Counted from the stretch's first letter, positions 26,750 to 36,600 are shown. The stretch: 37,968 nucleotides of DNA from CANLBN01 sp050298695 (GCA_050298695.1 JBNKUQ010000023.1:1-37968), one strand, 5' to 3'. Notes: generated by a model from the letters alone, not told the origin. Made by a program: numbers and translations.

Positions 26750-27445
26750 TCACTTTGAAAACAGATGTTGCGCCTGTATATACTTCCAAGCCGCTAAGCG
26801 CTCAAGGGAAAGCTGTCGAATCTGCTTCATTTGCGCCGGCGCATTTCTAGAATAATCGTAGTCACCATTTTGATTCAAATATTTTAGTGCACGACCTTCT
26901 CCTTGAAAATAGACATAAGTCCAAAATACTTTTTGATCTTCATCAGGCGCCTTGAGTGGGTTACCTTCACTATCTTTAAGCAACCTACCATGAGCTAAAA
27001 AAAGCATTTCTCGATGTTTTAGCGTTGCACTTAAACCTAAAATACCTGATTCAACATTTTTAAAATCTGCGGAAAATACAACTTCGCCTTTTTCATTAAT
27101 ATCTTTGATAACCCAGAACTCATCATCTTTGTTAAAATCGCTAGGGAGATATTTTTTAACTCTGTTAAAATCAGATGAAAAATGGTCTAACCCTAAAGCT
27201 CCAAACCCACTAACCGGGTTGTTCACATTGACAGTAGAGCCCTTGTATAACAGATCGACTAATAAACCAAACCCTTCACCACATGCAATAGTGTACAAAA
27301 AAGAAGGGGATAATTGATTAGATTTTGCAACTCTTTCCATTATATCTACAATAACTTTCTCACGCTTTTGATCAGCCCAGCCACTCCATTTGTATACCTT
27401 ACTTACACCATACTTTTTTTTCAGTTCTTGAACTAATGTAGCCAT
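26750..27445 (-). CDS. Lysozyme-like protein, candidate peptidoglycan-targeting effector
   Basis: 231 residues with no signal peptide. SPSFLYTIACGEGFGLLVDL followed by NPVSGFGALGLDHFSSDF recalls lysozyme-like or transglycosylase folds: a helix ending in a candidate catalytic Glu, then a Gly-rich turn. GGAAGGATTAGG precedes the ATG. It is followed by a signal-peptide protein six bases later, fitting a cytoplasm-exported toxin and its periplasmic antidote. The enzyme class is an inference from weak motif resemblance; it could be a different helical fold. Confidence 0.5.
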   Translation of the reverse strand: MATLVQELKKKYGVSKVYKWSGWADQKREKVIVDIMERVAKSNQLSPSFLYTIACGEGFGLLVDLLYKGSTVNVNNPVSGFGALGLDHFSSDFNRVKKYLPSDFNKDDEFWVIKDINEKGEVVFSADFKNVESGILGLSATLKHREMLFLAHGRLLKDSEGNPLKAPDEDQKVFWTYVYFQGEGRALKYLNQNGDYDYSRNAPAQMKQIRQLSLERLAAWKYIQAQHLFSK

Positions 27446-27712
27446 CCTAATCCTTCCTTATTTCCACGTAATTAATTGAATACTATCAAAATAGTTAGAT
27501 ATCAAATCTCTTAAACGTTGATGCTATATCACTAAATATAGCCTGTCAATTTTATTTATAGATGAAAAAAGGAAAGCAATTATTTTTTCTTTTAAGCCAT
27601 TCCTCATCTACTACACGTATCAATTTTAATACCACTTTATTACTCAACCCCATCTATAAACTTATCCCTCTTATTGACTCGTTAAACCAAAAATTTCTAG
27701 AAGCACTTATCG

Positions 27713-27970
27713 TTACCGTACTGTATTTTTTAAGTTATCACCAAAACGGCCAAAGATAACTTTGCCATTTAAAATACAAGTAAAATAATCCACTTCATCT
27801 TCCGTATCACTAGTACTGTAAACGGCTGTTGCGGCTGCACCGGCTAAACCTGCCGCAGCGGCACCACCAGCGGCTTGTGTACCACCGCCCATGACAAATT
27901 GCTCATGACCTTGCCAAACATGTAAATCAGCAATGGTACCTTTAATTTTAATCAGCTTGGGTTGAGCCAT
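27713..27970 (-). CDS. Small protein resembling T6SS effector-associated companions
   Basis: 85 residues: LIKIKGTIADLHVW, a Gly/Ala-rich hydrophobic helix (GGAAAAGLAGAAATAVY) and VDYFTCILNGKVIFGRFGDN. The layout of a short beta start, an Ala-rich membrane-prone helix and a closing NGK...G strand recalls small proteins annotated as putative type VI effectors next to BTH_I2691 genes. The protein stops soon after that strand, where I would expect it to continue, so it may be cut short. TTGGAG precedes the ATG. It lies 26 bases after the large gene upstream. About 267 bases without a gene follow it. Confidence 0.5.
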   Translation of the reverse strand: MAQPKLIKIKGTIADLHVWQGHEQFVMGGGTQAAGGAAAAGLAGAAATAVYSTSDTEDEVDYFTCILNGKVIFGRFGDNLKNTVR

Positions 27971-27996
27971 TTGATTACTCCAAAAAATTACTACCG

Positions 27997-29115
27997 TTAA
28001 ATGGCAACAACTGAATCACCATTTTTATCAATAAATTCCAACCGGTATAGGGCAAGATATAAGCCCTCTTGCTTCTGAGAAACATACCAATAAGGGTTTT
28101 TAGGTTTTTTAGCAAAGGCACAGGCATCACACCAATCTTCTAGCTCATCATCGGTAAAGTACCAAATGGCACCCGTAATCACGAGAGTGATAACACTAGA
28201 GACTAACCCGCCAAGCATTAAGCCTGCTCGAGCTCTAAAGGCCCAGTTTGCACGAGTGGCAAGGCGCTCAGCTCTTAAGGCCCTCGCTCTTTGGTCATTT
28301 ACTATAGGATCTCGTACTCCTTGTAATTTCATAACGACAGAAAGTAAACCTCTGGATTCGGTCACAGATGCAAATAGTTCCTGCGTATATGATAACGAAC
28401 TCATCAATGTGAAAAATCCTCCCAACGATTGTGTAGCTGCTCTAAAATAATGTAAGCCCGCTAAACCAAAATTTCCTTCTTTTTGCTCAATCAAAGCATC
28501 ATAAACATTCAACGCCGCCCCCACAAACGAAGCCGCAGCACTTAACCTACCGCTGATTAATTTAGCTTTTTGGTAGGGAAGGTATTTATCGCCCTCTATG
28601 GCTTTAAGTGCATTAGCCAAAATATCATTGGTAACGGCTGCAATACTTAACATGGACGCCCCGATTTGCAATTGGAGCTTTGCTCTTAGCGCCGGATCTT
28701 TTGGCGTTTCGTAGTTCCAAATTTTATACAGGTTAAGCACTTCCAAAAAGGCAACCACTGTGGCCGCTCGCATTTCTGCCATTGCGCTAAAGCCTTTTTG
28801 CTTGCCATCAACCACTCGTGGCGTAACGGCATCTTTTACATTCTCTCTTAACTTCTTTTTGATATCGAGAAAAACCTCAGCGTGCTCTGGGCTTTTAGCC
28901 AAGCTTTGGCGTACATTTTTATACCATTCGGAACTACTGGTGCTGACAAGGTCAGCTTTTACTAAACTGAGCGCTTGGCTCACGGGTGTACCGGCACGCA
29001 CAAGGAATAGAGTCTGGAGAATTTTTTCGTTAACGGTATCGAAAACTTTACCAAAAAAACGGTTATGCAAAGGCCCTGCTGCTGTTAGAAAAATATTTTC
29101 AAAACCAAAACCCAT
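27997..29115 (-). CDS. BTH_I2691-like T6SS effector, probable C-terminal remnant
   Basis: 372 residues, strongly helical. AMAEMRAATVVAFLEVLNLY, LQIGASMLSIAAVTNDILAN and LSAAASFVGAALNVYDALIE match the style of the C-terminal part of BTH_I2691-type type VI effectors, followed by a membrane span (GLMLGGLVSSVITLVITGAIWYF region). Known members are, from memory, much longer. The ATG lacks a ribosome-binding site and the upstream DNA holds a REP-like GGGGTCAGGCC sequence and an IS-end remnant, so the 5' part was probably lost. An in-frame stop lies 45-50 bases upstream. It heads the minus-strand run of three further genes. Confidence 0.55.
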   Translation of the reverse strand: MGFGFENIFLTAAGPLHNRFFGKVFDTVNEKILQTLFLVRAGTPVSQALSLVKADLVSTSSSEWYKNVRQSLAKSPEHAEVFLDIKKKLRENVKDAVTPRVVDGKQKGFSAMAEMRAATVVAFLEVLNLYKIWNYETPKDPALRAKLQLQIGASMLSIAAVTNDILANALKAIEGDKYLPYQKAKLISGRLSAAASFVGAALNVYDALIEQKEGNFGLAGLHYFRAATQSLGGFFTLMSSLSYTQELFASVTESRGLLSVVMKLQGVRDPIVNDQRARALRAERLATRANWAFRARAGLMLGGLVSSVITLVITGAIWYFTDDELEDWCDACAFAKKPKNPYWYVSQKQEGLYLALYRLEFIDKNGDSVVAI

Positions 29116-29118
29116 TAC

Positions 29119-29185
29119 TTTAAAAGGCCTGACCCCACTTTTGCTGGCGCTGCCTTAAGCACAAGTCATTCAATGCGTCACCTTT
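29119..29185. repeat. REP-like sequence plus solo IS4-type end
   Basis: AAAAGGCCTGACCCCACTTT resembles sequences that accompany REP-associated transposases. It is followed at 29141-29160 by GGCGCTGCCTTAAGCACAAG, which differs at two positions from the terminal repeat of the IS at 32072-33580. The next bases, CATTCAATGCGTC, equal the DNA that flanks the right end of that IS. This looks like a scar of an earlier insertion or recombination. Confidence 0.5.
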
Positions 29186-29294
29186 GCTATTGATGCAGAT
29201 AGAGCGTTGCTTATTACACTATGATTCATTAATATGATAGCGATATTATTTAACATAACAATCACATCAATATAAACAGATAAGGAGAACCAGG

Positions 29295-30131
29295 GTGGGT
29301 ATACAAGTTAAGGGCATTTCATCAAGACAGGGGCTAGATAGTCGGGGGGAAACTCCATGGCAAATGCTACCTATTTCGGAAAAGAGACAGCTATTCATTT
29401 CAGGAACACAGGGGTTAATTCCTCGTATTCGTGATCCTAAAAAAGTTAAGCTTACTTTCATTAATCCAATTACAGTACTCGAAGGTTTATCTGAAGGCAT
29501 AACCTATATTGATTGGGTTAGTTCTCCAAACGCTGATGTTAAGCCCGGTTTTTCGTTAGAGGTATGTGTCAAAAAGCAAAAGAAAGTAGACGTTTCATTT
29601 TTTTATATTGACGATGGTCGATCCCAGATCACCAAAAGGGATCCCAAAAATATTCGAGCCCTGGTAGGACAAGCCAATGGTATTTTAGAAACACAAACTA
29701 ATGTAAGACTGAACATTAAAAAGGCACTCCCTCTGAAAGTCTCTCAAGACTTTGGCACCGTCGTTAGAAAATCCAGCCAATTTAAAAATGTACCTGCATC
29801 AGAAGATGAGTGGGGCGATTTAATACAGTATCGTGACAGAAACGCAGACTTAACGGTATTTTTTGTTGTCAATTTTGAAGCAGATATGACCCCCTATATT
29901 GACAATGCTAATGCTGCAACTTCGTCAGGGCTAAAGATGTGTGTTTTTGAAGATGATGAGTCATTGGGGGTATCAGCCAGAACACTAGCACATGAAGTGG
30001 TTCACTTGTTAGCCTCCTATCAGTTATCACACACAACAACTGGTTTAATGTCGAGCAGCTCGTCTCACATAGAGCAGTATTTCCTCACTAAAAATGAAAT
30101 CAACATCATTAATCCTTCAGGTTTAAAGTAA
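29295..30131 (+). CDS. HExxH metallopeptidase-like protein, candidate effector
   Basis: 278 residues without a signal peptide. The C-terminal third has LAHEVVHLLASYQLSHTTTG followed by LMSSSSSH: a zinc HExxH site, a His as likely third ligand, and a downstream Met as in metzincin-type folds. The first ~110 residues form a beta-rich region. The GTG start at 29295 is supported by AAGGAGA seven bases upstream. It is followed two bases later by a lipoprotein gene. Toxin with antidote is a good fit, but a housekeeping pair cannot be excluded. I know no named family for it. Confidence 0.6.
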   Translation: MGIQVKGISSRQGLDSRGETPWQMLPISEKRQLFISGTQGLIPRIRDPKKVKLTFINPITVLEGLSEGITYIDWVSSPNADVKPGFSLEVCVKKQKKVDVSFFYIDDGRSQITKRDPKNIRALVGQANGILETQTNVRLNIKKALPLKVSQDFGTVVRKSSQFKNVPASEDEWGDLIQYRDRNADLTVFFVVNFEADMTPYIDNANAATSSGLKMCVFEDDESLGVSARTLAHEVVHLLASYQLSHTTTGLMSSSSSHIEQYFLTKNEINIINPSGLK

Positions 30132-30133
30132 CT

Positions 30134-31045
30134 ATGTTGCGTTTCTTAGCGTTAAGCATCTGTTTTTTTGTGATACTATCATGCAGTTCTAGCTTGCCTA
30201 CGCATCAAAGCAATGACTCTCTTAGAAATGAAGTTTCGGATGTATTCTCCTCCATCCGAAACAATAAGGTAGCCACAAAATCACTCAAACATCATGGTGA
30301 AGATATTATTCACTATGTGGCCTCCTATATAAATGATGATGATAAACGTATTAGATTAGAAGCGGTTAATGTGCTGGGTACGGTTAGCGGAGAGAAAGCC
30401 ATGGCAGTTCTAGCTACGGCCTTATCAGATCCATCCAAAAGTGTACGTGATCAGAGTGCGTTTTACCTGTACCAATACATGGGCAGCCATGTTGTTGATC
30501 TCAAAACAACGCCGATACAACTAGAGCATGAGTTAAAAAAAGCCTATCACTTAAACGAAATCAATGCCGCTGCCATCTTATTAACTGCTTTTACTCAGCT
30601 TGATATCGATAGTTTCAAACAAAATTTACAACCACCACGCCAGGTATATTTATTCAAAGAAGGGCCTAACGTTGATATTACATTACCAATTACAATGCTC
30701 TTATCTTATCGAGGAGAGCATAAAGCACGCGAACAAATGCACCAAGAAGTAGAAACAAAAGACATTAATAAACTTAAATTTATGCTACAAGCTATTACCA
30801 GTATTGATTCATCAACTCTACTTAATCGTTTAGCCTTCAATACACTGAGCGATAATAGAATAACTGACGTTAAAACGGCAGAAGGAACCGTTTATCAAAA
30901 ACGAATCATGGATATTGCCTACGAGGCATTTGTTTTACAGCTAGGAATACAAAACCTATTTCCATTAAAAATAAATCAACAGTACAGCAGGTACGATATA
31001 CTCCGCCTTCAAAAATATATAGGGGATCATTTACCGCTAGCATAA
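30134..31045 (+). CDS. HEAT-repeat lipoprotein, candidate immunity partner
   Basis: A lipoprotein signal (LALSICFFVILSC) precedes a helical protein with HEAT-type repeats: YINDDDKRIRLEAVNVLGTV, EKAMAVLATALSDPSKSVRD. HEAT repeats usually bind other proteins. The later half (about 150-303) is helical with no clear motif. The start lies two bases past the metallopeptidase-like stop, so they are translated together. An envelope-anchored binding protein beside an HExxH protein is what an immunity protein against a periplasmic toxin would look like. Confidence 0.6.
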   Translation: MLRFLALSICFFVILSCSSSLPTHQSNDSLRNEVSDVFSSIRNNKVATKSLKHHGEDIIHYVASYINDDDKRIRLEAVNVLGTVSGEKAMAVLATALSDPSKSVRDQSAFYLYQYMGSHVVDLKTTPIQLEHELKKAYHLNEINAAAILLTAFTQLDIDSFKQNLQPPRQVYLFKEGPNVDITLPITMLLSYRGEHKAREQMHQEVETKDINKLKFMLQAITSIDSSTLLNRLAFNTLSDNRITDVKTAEGTVYQKRIMDIAYEAFVLQLGIQNLFPLKINQQYSRYDILRLQKYIGDHLPLA

Positions 31046-31100
31046 AGATTAAGTACCACTAAAAAAGGGGACATCTGTTGTTCACTCCCACCAATCCAAA

Positions 31101-31684
31101 TCAAGGCTTCATTCGTCTTGTTTCCTTGAGACCTATAATAGCTTGAACGTCTTCTAACTGACTGATTAAAAATCCAATTCCTTAAAATTTGACATCCGGT
31201 ATCCCTCGATAAGTATCACCTCTTGCCCCGCTAAAACCATTAACTTTTTCGGTTTACCAAAAACAATTAAGCGATGACTTGGGTGGCTTGAATCTACAGT
31301 ATTAAACCATTTTGCAGCATCGTTATCGCTCGCAAATCGGAACACGTATACTCCAGCAGAACTGCCTTCGGTCTTATTTTTAATGTCATATTGATTTAAT
31401 TGTTGATAGGAAAAAAATCCTTCTACTTCCTGATAGTCAAATAAAGACTTAACATGGCTAAGATTATCCACCAATTCAACATTTTCAATCTTTATTGGAG
31501 CCTCTAACCAATAATGTTTAGCCGCAATCGCTTGCTTGAAATCATCATTAACTATAGAGGGAACAAGGGCTACTAAAGCGTAAACGTCATCATTGTTTGC
31601 TGGTTGCGCTCGTCGACGCTAACACTACCGAAATATCAATAATAAAAACAAGCCATACAATAAAGAGTGATATTTTTTAATCAT
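31101..31684 (-). pseudogene. Decayed paralogue of the 26163-26744 secreted protein
   Basis: The frame starts at ATG 31684 with a signal-like MIKKYHSLLYGLFLLLIF, then hits a stop. A second frame carries IVNDDFKQAIAAKHYW, LVDNLSHVKSLFDYQEVEGF, SSHPSHRLIVFGKPKKL and GQEVILIEGY, clearly homologous to the gene at 26163. It stops at 31166 beside a run of five A (T on the coding strand, 31168-31172). In a third frame the ending FLISQLEDVQAIIGLKETRR continues to a TGA at 31101, matching the end of the paralogue. One base added to the run would restore it. At least two lesions, so more than a single read error. Confidence 0.75.
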
Positions 31685-31689
31685 ATGTG

Positions 31690-32025
31690 CTATTCAGCAA
31701 TAGTTCCCAACCAAAACGCCTGAAGGTTTTCTGTAAGACTACCGTTGCTATCGCGAAAATCAACAACCAAACCAACGGTAATTTCTCGCTCCTGCGACGC
31801 TGAATACTCAGAGCGTTCAGAAGAATAATAGTATTGCCCCTCAATTGGTGAGTAGTCGGCCTTTCCTAATAGTTGGATAATCTCTTTTCTATTCATACCC
31901 TTAAATAAATTTTTATAAATCGCTTCAAGACTTGCATAATCTTTGTATCCTTTATAGCTTACACTGCTATGCTGCACAATATGATGCGGGCAATGTGGAA
32001 CCAATACCCTTGCTTTCCTTGGCAT
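31690..32025 (-). CDS. Chimeric ORF: RAYT N-terminus fused to SmpA/BamE-like domain
   Basis: The first 18 residues, MPRKARVLVPHCPHHIVQ, are the standard N-terminus of REP-associated tyrosine transposases (RAYT). The protein then departs completely from that family: LFKGMNRKEIIQLLGKADYS and the following YYYSSER...VGLVVDFRDSNG resemble an SmpA/OmlA-type domain. A strong AAAGGAGATG site precedes the ATG, so the fusion is set up for translation. 111 residues. The transposase start probably captured, or recombined with, the end of a lipoprotein-type gene. It lies five bases upstream of the decayed paralogue's start. Confidence 0.6.
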   Translation of the reverse strand: MPRKARVLVPHCPHHIVQHSSVSYKGYKDYASLEAIYKNLFKGMNRKEIIQLLGKADYSPIEGQYYYSSERSEYSASQEREITVGLVVDFRDSNGSLTENLQAFWLGTIAE

Positions 32026-32071
32026 AACTCATCTCCTTTGAATTTTTAGATCAATTAAATAAATGCGCCCC

Positions 32072-33580
32072 GAATGGCACTGCCTTAAGCGCAAGCAAAA
32101 TCATTTTTCCTTCCTCGGATGTCCGTGTTTCTTTATACTATCGCGAAGCGATTGACGAGGCTCAGTGAGTAATGGATAAGATTTTCGCCATCGTTTTACA
32201 GCTCTTGGTTCAACGCGCCCAGGGCGGTTAGCCACTCGCTTTTCAGCAATCAACAGCAATAACAACATAATAGAATCATCACTGACTGACGCCTGACCTC
32301 GCCACGTACGCCACAACTGTAATGTGTGTTTAAAGCTCAACTGCCGGGGTAACACCGCTGATAATAATGCAGCTTGTGCCATCACTAAACGGATCAAATT
32401 GTAAGCCAGTAAATATACCCAGATTTCTTTCTCAATCATGTCAGGGCTTTTACACGTTAAAACTGTCATCCCCAGTGTCGTTTTGATATTGCGTAAATCT
32501 AACTCGATATGCCAACGCTGTTGATATAATTGTTTCAATTCAGTTTTTGAGGCCACTTTAGGTGATCGTATCGTCGTTACCAAAATCTTATGCTCCACCG
32601 CAAGTTCACGTACAGTTAGGGAATCAGGCGTCATATCATAAAGATCTTGCGCTAACCAATCAGGCTTCTTGGGTTTTGTATAAACGATTAAGTGATCTTT
32701 TTTGCCCAACGACTCGCCTCGACGAAAATCCACACTCCGCTTACGAGCACCATATTGCTCAAAGACCGCATCACCCCCCGCCTTTGTAATTCGGCCAATA
32801 AAAAATAACTACCAAAATACGCATCACCTACAACAACATCACCCGTTGAAAACGTATCCAGTAACGAACGCAGCAAGCTTTGCTCTCCGGTTCCCTTGCC
32901 CGCAAAGGGGCCAATGGCTGCATTGAGTAAACTGCCACTACTTAAACAAAATACGCCCACCAAGCGACTGAGCGGACACCCATTACCCTGCCGAGTTTGC
33001 GGATAAGCTAATCGATTAGCCGCTGTATCAGGTAATTCCACTGTAGTGCCCATCAATCAATTTTACGGATCGACCTTGCCAACGCCAGTCTATCGGGCTG
33101 TGATCAGACAAATAGCTACCTATATGAGTCAATAAACAACAAATCAACTCTGTTGGTAGTCGCGCGCGTGCCTTACAGTAGCTTCCTGTATTAGTGCTTT
33201 GCCAAGATAATCCACAACTTGCTCGTGATAAAACCATATCATTTACCACCTGCTGACAAGAGCTATCCGAATTCAGTGCTTGTGACAAAAACATCGCCAA
33301 CGTTTCTGTCGGCGGAAAACGTCTCTCACGATGGTTTGGCAAATTCGATTCAATGACATCAAATAATTCTGGTCCCGTTAACAAGTTGAAGAAGGTTTGT
33401 GTCTCAGTATTTTTTACGAATTTTTTAATAACACCTTGTTGAAGATGCCCTTGTTTATGAGTAGCATTCATATGGCTGATCCTTTTTATGGTAAGGAGTT
33501 TGTTTGGCAACAATTACTTTACCATCGGATCAGCTTTTTTACATATCTTTCAATGACTTGCGCTTAAGGCAGTGCCATTC
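32072..33580 (-). mobile_element. IS4-family insertion sequence, 1509 bp
   Basis: The terminal inverted repeats begin GAATGGCACTGCCTTAAGCG and extend for 24 matched bases at both ends. The flanks are 10 bp direct repeats with one mismatch, AATGCGCCCC (32062-32071) and AATGCGTCCC (33581-33590), as expected of a target duplication in this family. The single transposase gene on the minus strand is frameshifted twice, so it is not autonomous as read here. Confidence 0.85.
32101..33513 (-). pseudogene. IS4-family DDE transposase, two frameshifts
   Basis: The gene reads in three frames: 33513-33028, 33056-32688 and 32733-32101. Together they give about 470 residues. The DDE triad is visible: VKLIDG (first Asp), VVVGDAYFG (second Asp) and LYQQRWHIELDLRNIKTTLG, the YREK-type region with the Glu. 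The first shift is at the C run 33049-33051 (extra base; the family would read DGTTVELPDT), the second at the six-C run 32774-32779. Both look like single-base insertions in homopolymers, so sequencing error should be ruled out before calling the element dead. Confidence 0.85.
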
Positions 33581-33653
33581 AATGCGTCCCTTTTACTCGT
33601 CTTTTACCCGTAAAAAACACACTCTATTTATAGCCCTGATAGATTCAATTTTT

Positions 33654-36600
33654 CTATTCATTAAAAAAAATAAAAACTCCACTATCATCAGTAGACAAAA
33701 GTATATCTAAATCTCCGTCTGAGTCAGCATCAAATAACTCTACCTGTCCAACAGTAGTATAAGGAGATGAAACCGTAACACTATACTCATCAAATGTTCT
33801 ATCTCCACGATTAATCCATATTCTAAGGTTACTTTCCTCAGGCGAATAACCATCAGAAATATCTGAGCTTCCTCCAAAAACAGCATCTATGTACCCGTCA
33901 CCATTAATATCCCCTAAAGCCACATCGTGATCGTCATAATCACCAAATACAGCTTCATTATATAATCTACTACCACCACTAACGGGTACACGCAAATTAG
34001 CAAAAACCAAATAATAACCGCTCAAATCTCTATCACTACGCTCAACTGCTGACGTTGACTGATTGCCATATTGTGTAGTCTCCGTGAAAATATACCGAGT
34101 TGTATTTGTAGGTGATAATCTTCTTCTATATCCACGATTAATATCTTGATTAGCAGTCATCAGGTTATTCCTTCCTGTCAAAATAAAATCCTGTATTTGG
34201 ACTCCCGTTGTAAGCAAACTCCAATCCTCTGAAGCAAAACCTCTATAAGCTGTTTCATCATAATCATAAAACGAGATACTACTATCTGAAGAGAGGGCTA
34301 AATTTACTTTTCCATCACCATCAAAATCCATTATCTCAGCACGATTCGCTCCAAAAGCACGATCTAACCTGATTAGTCCTCCATCGCGGTTATTGTGATA
34401 AACATAAGAGTTATTCAAAACACCTTGTGCTATAAATATATCTAAATAGCTATCTTCATTTAGGTCACCCACTTCTATTTCTAAAGGACTTACTACACCA
34501 TCAAGAATAACCCCCGCTGGTGTGAAGTTCGCTGAACCATCATTTAAATATAGATTTTCTATTTGCACGCCATTAACCGCATGAATAATATCTATATCGC
34601 CATCAACGTCCATATCACCTATCCCCAACTTAGCTGAATTAGCAGTAGAAATTTGCGAAAAACTCAAGAAATTAACCTCACCCCAAGTACCTGCGAGAGA
34701 ATTTAAATAAATTCTATTTGGTCCATCTGCATGAGCAACTGCTATGTCAATATCACCATCTCCATCCACATCTCCTGCTGCAATAGTTTTATAACTTGCA
34801 TTAGGGATGCCTAAGATTATTTCAGGGTCAACAAAAACACCTTGACCATTGTTGTAATAAACTTTGTTATTGGCTGTTTGATTAATAGATCCTGCAGATG
34901 TTGCAATATCTATATCTCCATCAGCATCTAAATCAGCTAGAACAAGATCACCTCTAACATCTGAATCGATAATGATTTCATTATTATATGTACCATCCCG
35001 ATTACCAAATAAAACGCCTAATCCATTTCCAGAAAAAACAACATCATCAACACCATCATTATTTAAATCACCTACACCAGCAGAGCTAAGAAAGCTCCCA
35101 CTGAGTGTAATTGGAGATGAAAATCTTCCACTAGTATTATTAATATATAAGTCCAACTGAACTCCTACGATCAAAACATCTAAATATCCATCTCTATTAA
35201 AGTCTCTCATTACAAGCTTATCGGCATTATTCGTTGATAATTGTTGAACACGACTTGAACTAAAACTAGCATTACTAGCTGATATGTTTTCGAATACTTG
35301 AGCTCCACGTGACGTCCCAATAATGAGATCCTGATCACCATCATTATCAATATCACCAAAAACAACATCATGACTATTCATAATATCGCCACTAAAGAAA
35401 GCACTAAAAGTTCGACGAGAAGTAAAAGTACCTGTGCCGTTATTAAGCCACAGAGTGTCAAAATCATAGCCATCCGCTGTTAAAAGATCTAAATCGCCAT
35501 CATTATCAACGTCGCCTACAGCCACACCATAAACAGTATTGCCTTCAAGTGTTTGATATTCAGAAAAAACACCTATTCCATTATTTTTATAAATTTTTGT
35601 ACTCTGTACATTTCCTGCGATGATATCCAAATCGCCATCACGATCAATATCAGCAAAAATAGTATCCAAATTATAGTCATCAGTAATAACGTCTATTGAT
35701 TGTCCAGAGTCAACAAAGCCAGGCACTATATCAACCGGATTAGAAATAGTTACATCTAAGCCAGTAAAACTCGACTCTATAGCATCACTGGCCATCCCTA
35801 CACTTATGTTGATAGCGGATGCTGTATTTGTTTCTATGCTTTCATCAAAGTCCTGCCTTGTTTTTAAACTTGGAGAAGTGCCCAGAGTAATAGTTACTTC
35901 ATTGTCATTTGTGCCAGCTTGAACTGTAGCGCCTGCTCCAAAATTATCTTCCGCTATTAGTAAAGAAAAACTACTAATACTTGCCGAGTTAACAGCAATG
36001 GCACCATTAAAAGGAATAATGATCTGGTCACCTTGATCAGCTATTCCATTTAAATTAACATCTAAGTATCTTGCAACACCATCAATGACTGGGGGGGTAA
36101 GCGGATCAATAACTGCAGCAGCGCTTTGCACAGCCAAACCATTTGTGGGATTGACACTCGCCACAGGAAGCACTTCAAAAATAATAGACTGATCAGCATC
36201 ATCAATCGCAACGGTATACGTTTGAGTCGTCTCTCCCGCAATTGCACTTCCATTACGCAACCAACGGAAGGTACTCGTACCCTCTGCATCACCATCGATA
36301 TCATTGTAGGTATAGTTGCCCGTCAGCGTGCCACCCACAACCTGATCACCACTAATACTGACATTGGTCGCGGTTGGCGCGGTGTTATTAATAGACAGTG
36401 GGGTCGATTGCACCGCTACTCCTGTGGTACTTCCTGAAGAGGCGACCGGCGTCACTTCAAAGCGAATACTCTGACCCGAATCGGCAGCCACCACGGTATA
36501 ACTTTGCTGAGTCGCCCCCGCAATCGCACTACCATTACGCAACCAACGGAAGGTGCTTGTACCCTCAGCATCACCATCCACATCGTTGTAGGTATAAGAT

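Noticed and set aside
27562..27759. Plus-strand 65-codon frame
   Set aside because: No ribosome-binding site of note, low-complexity AT-rich sequence, and it overlaps the end of the opposite-strand companion gene.
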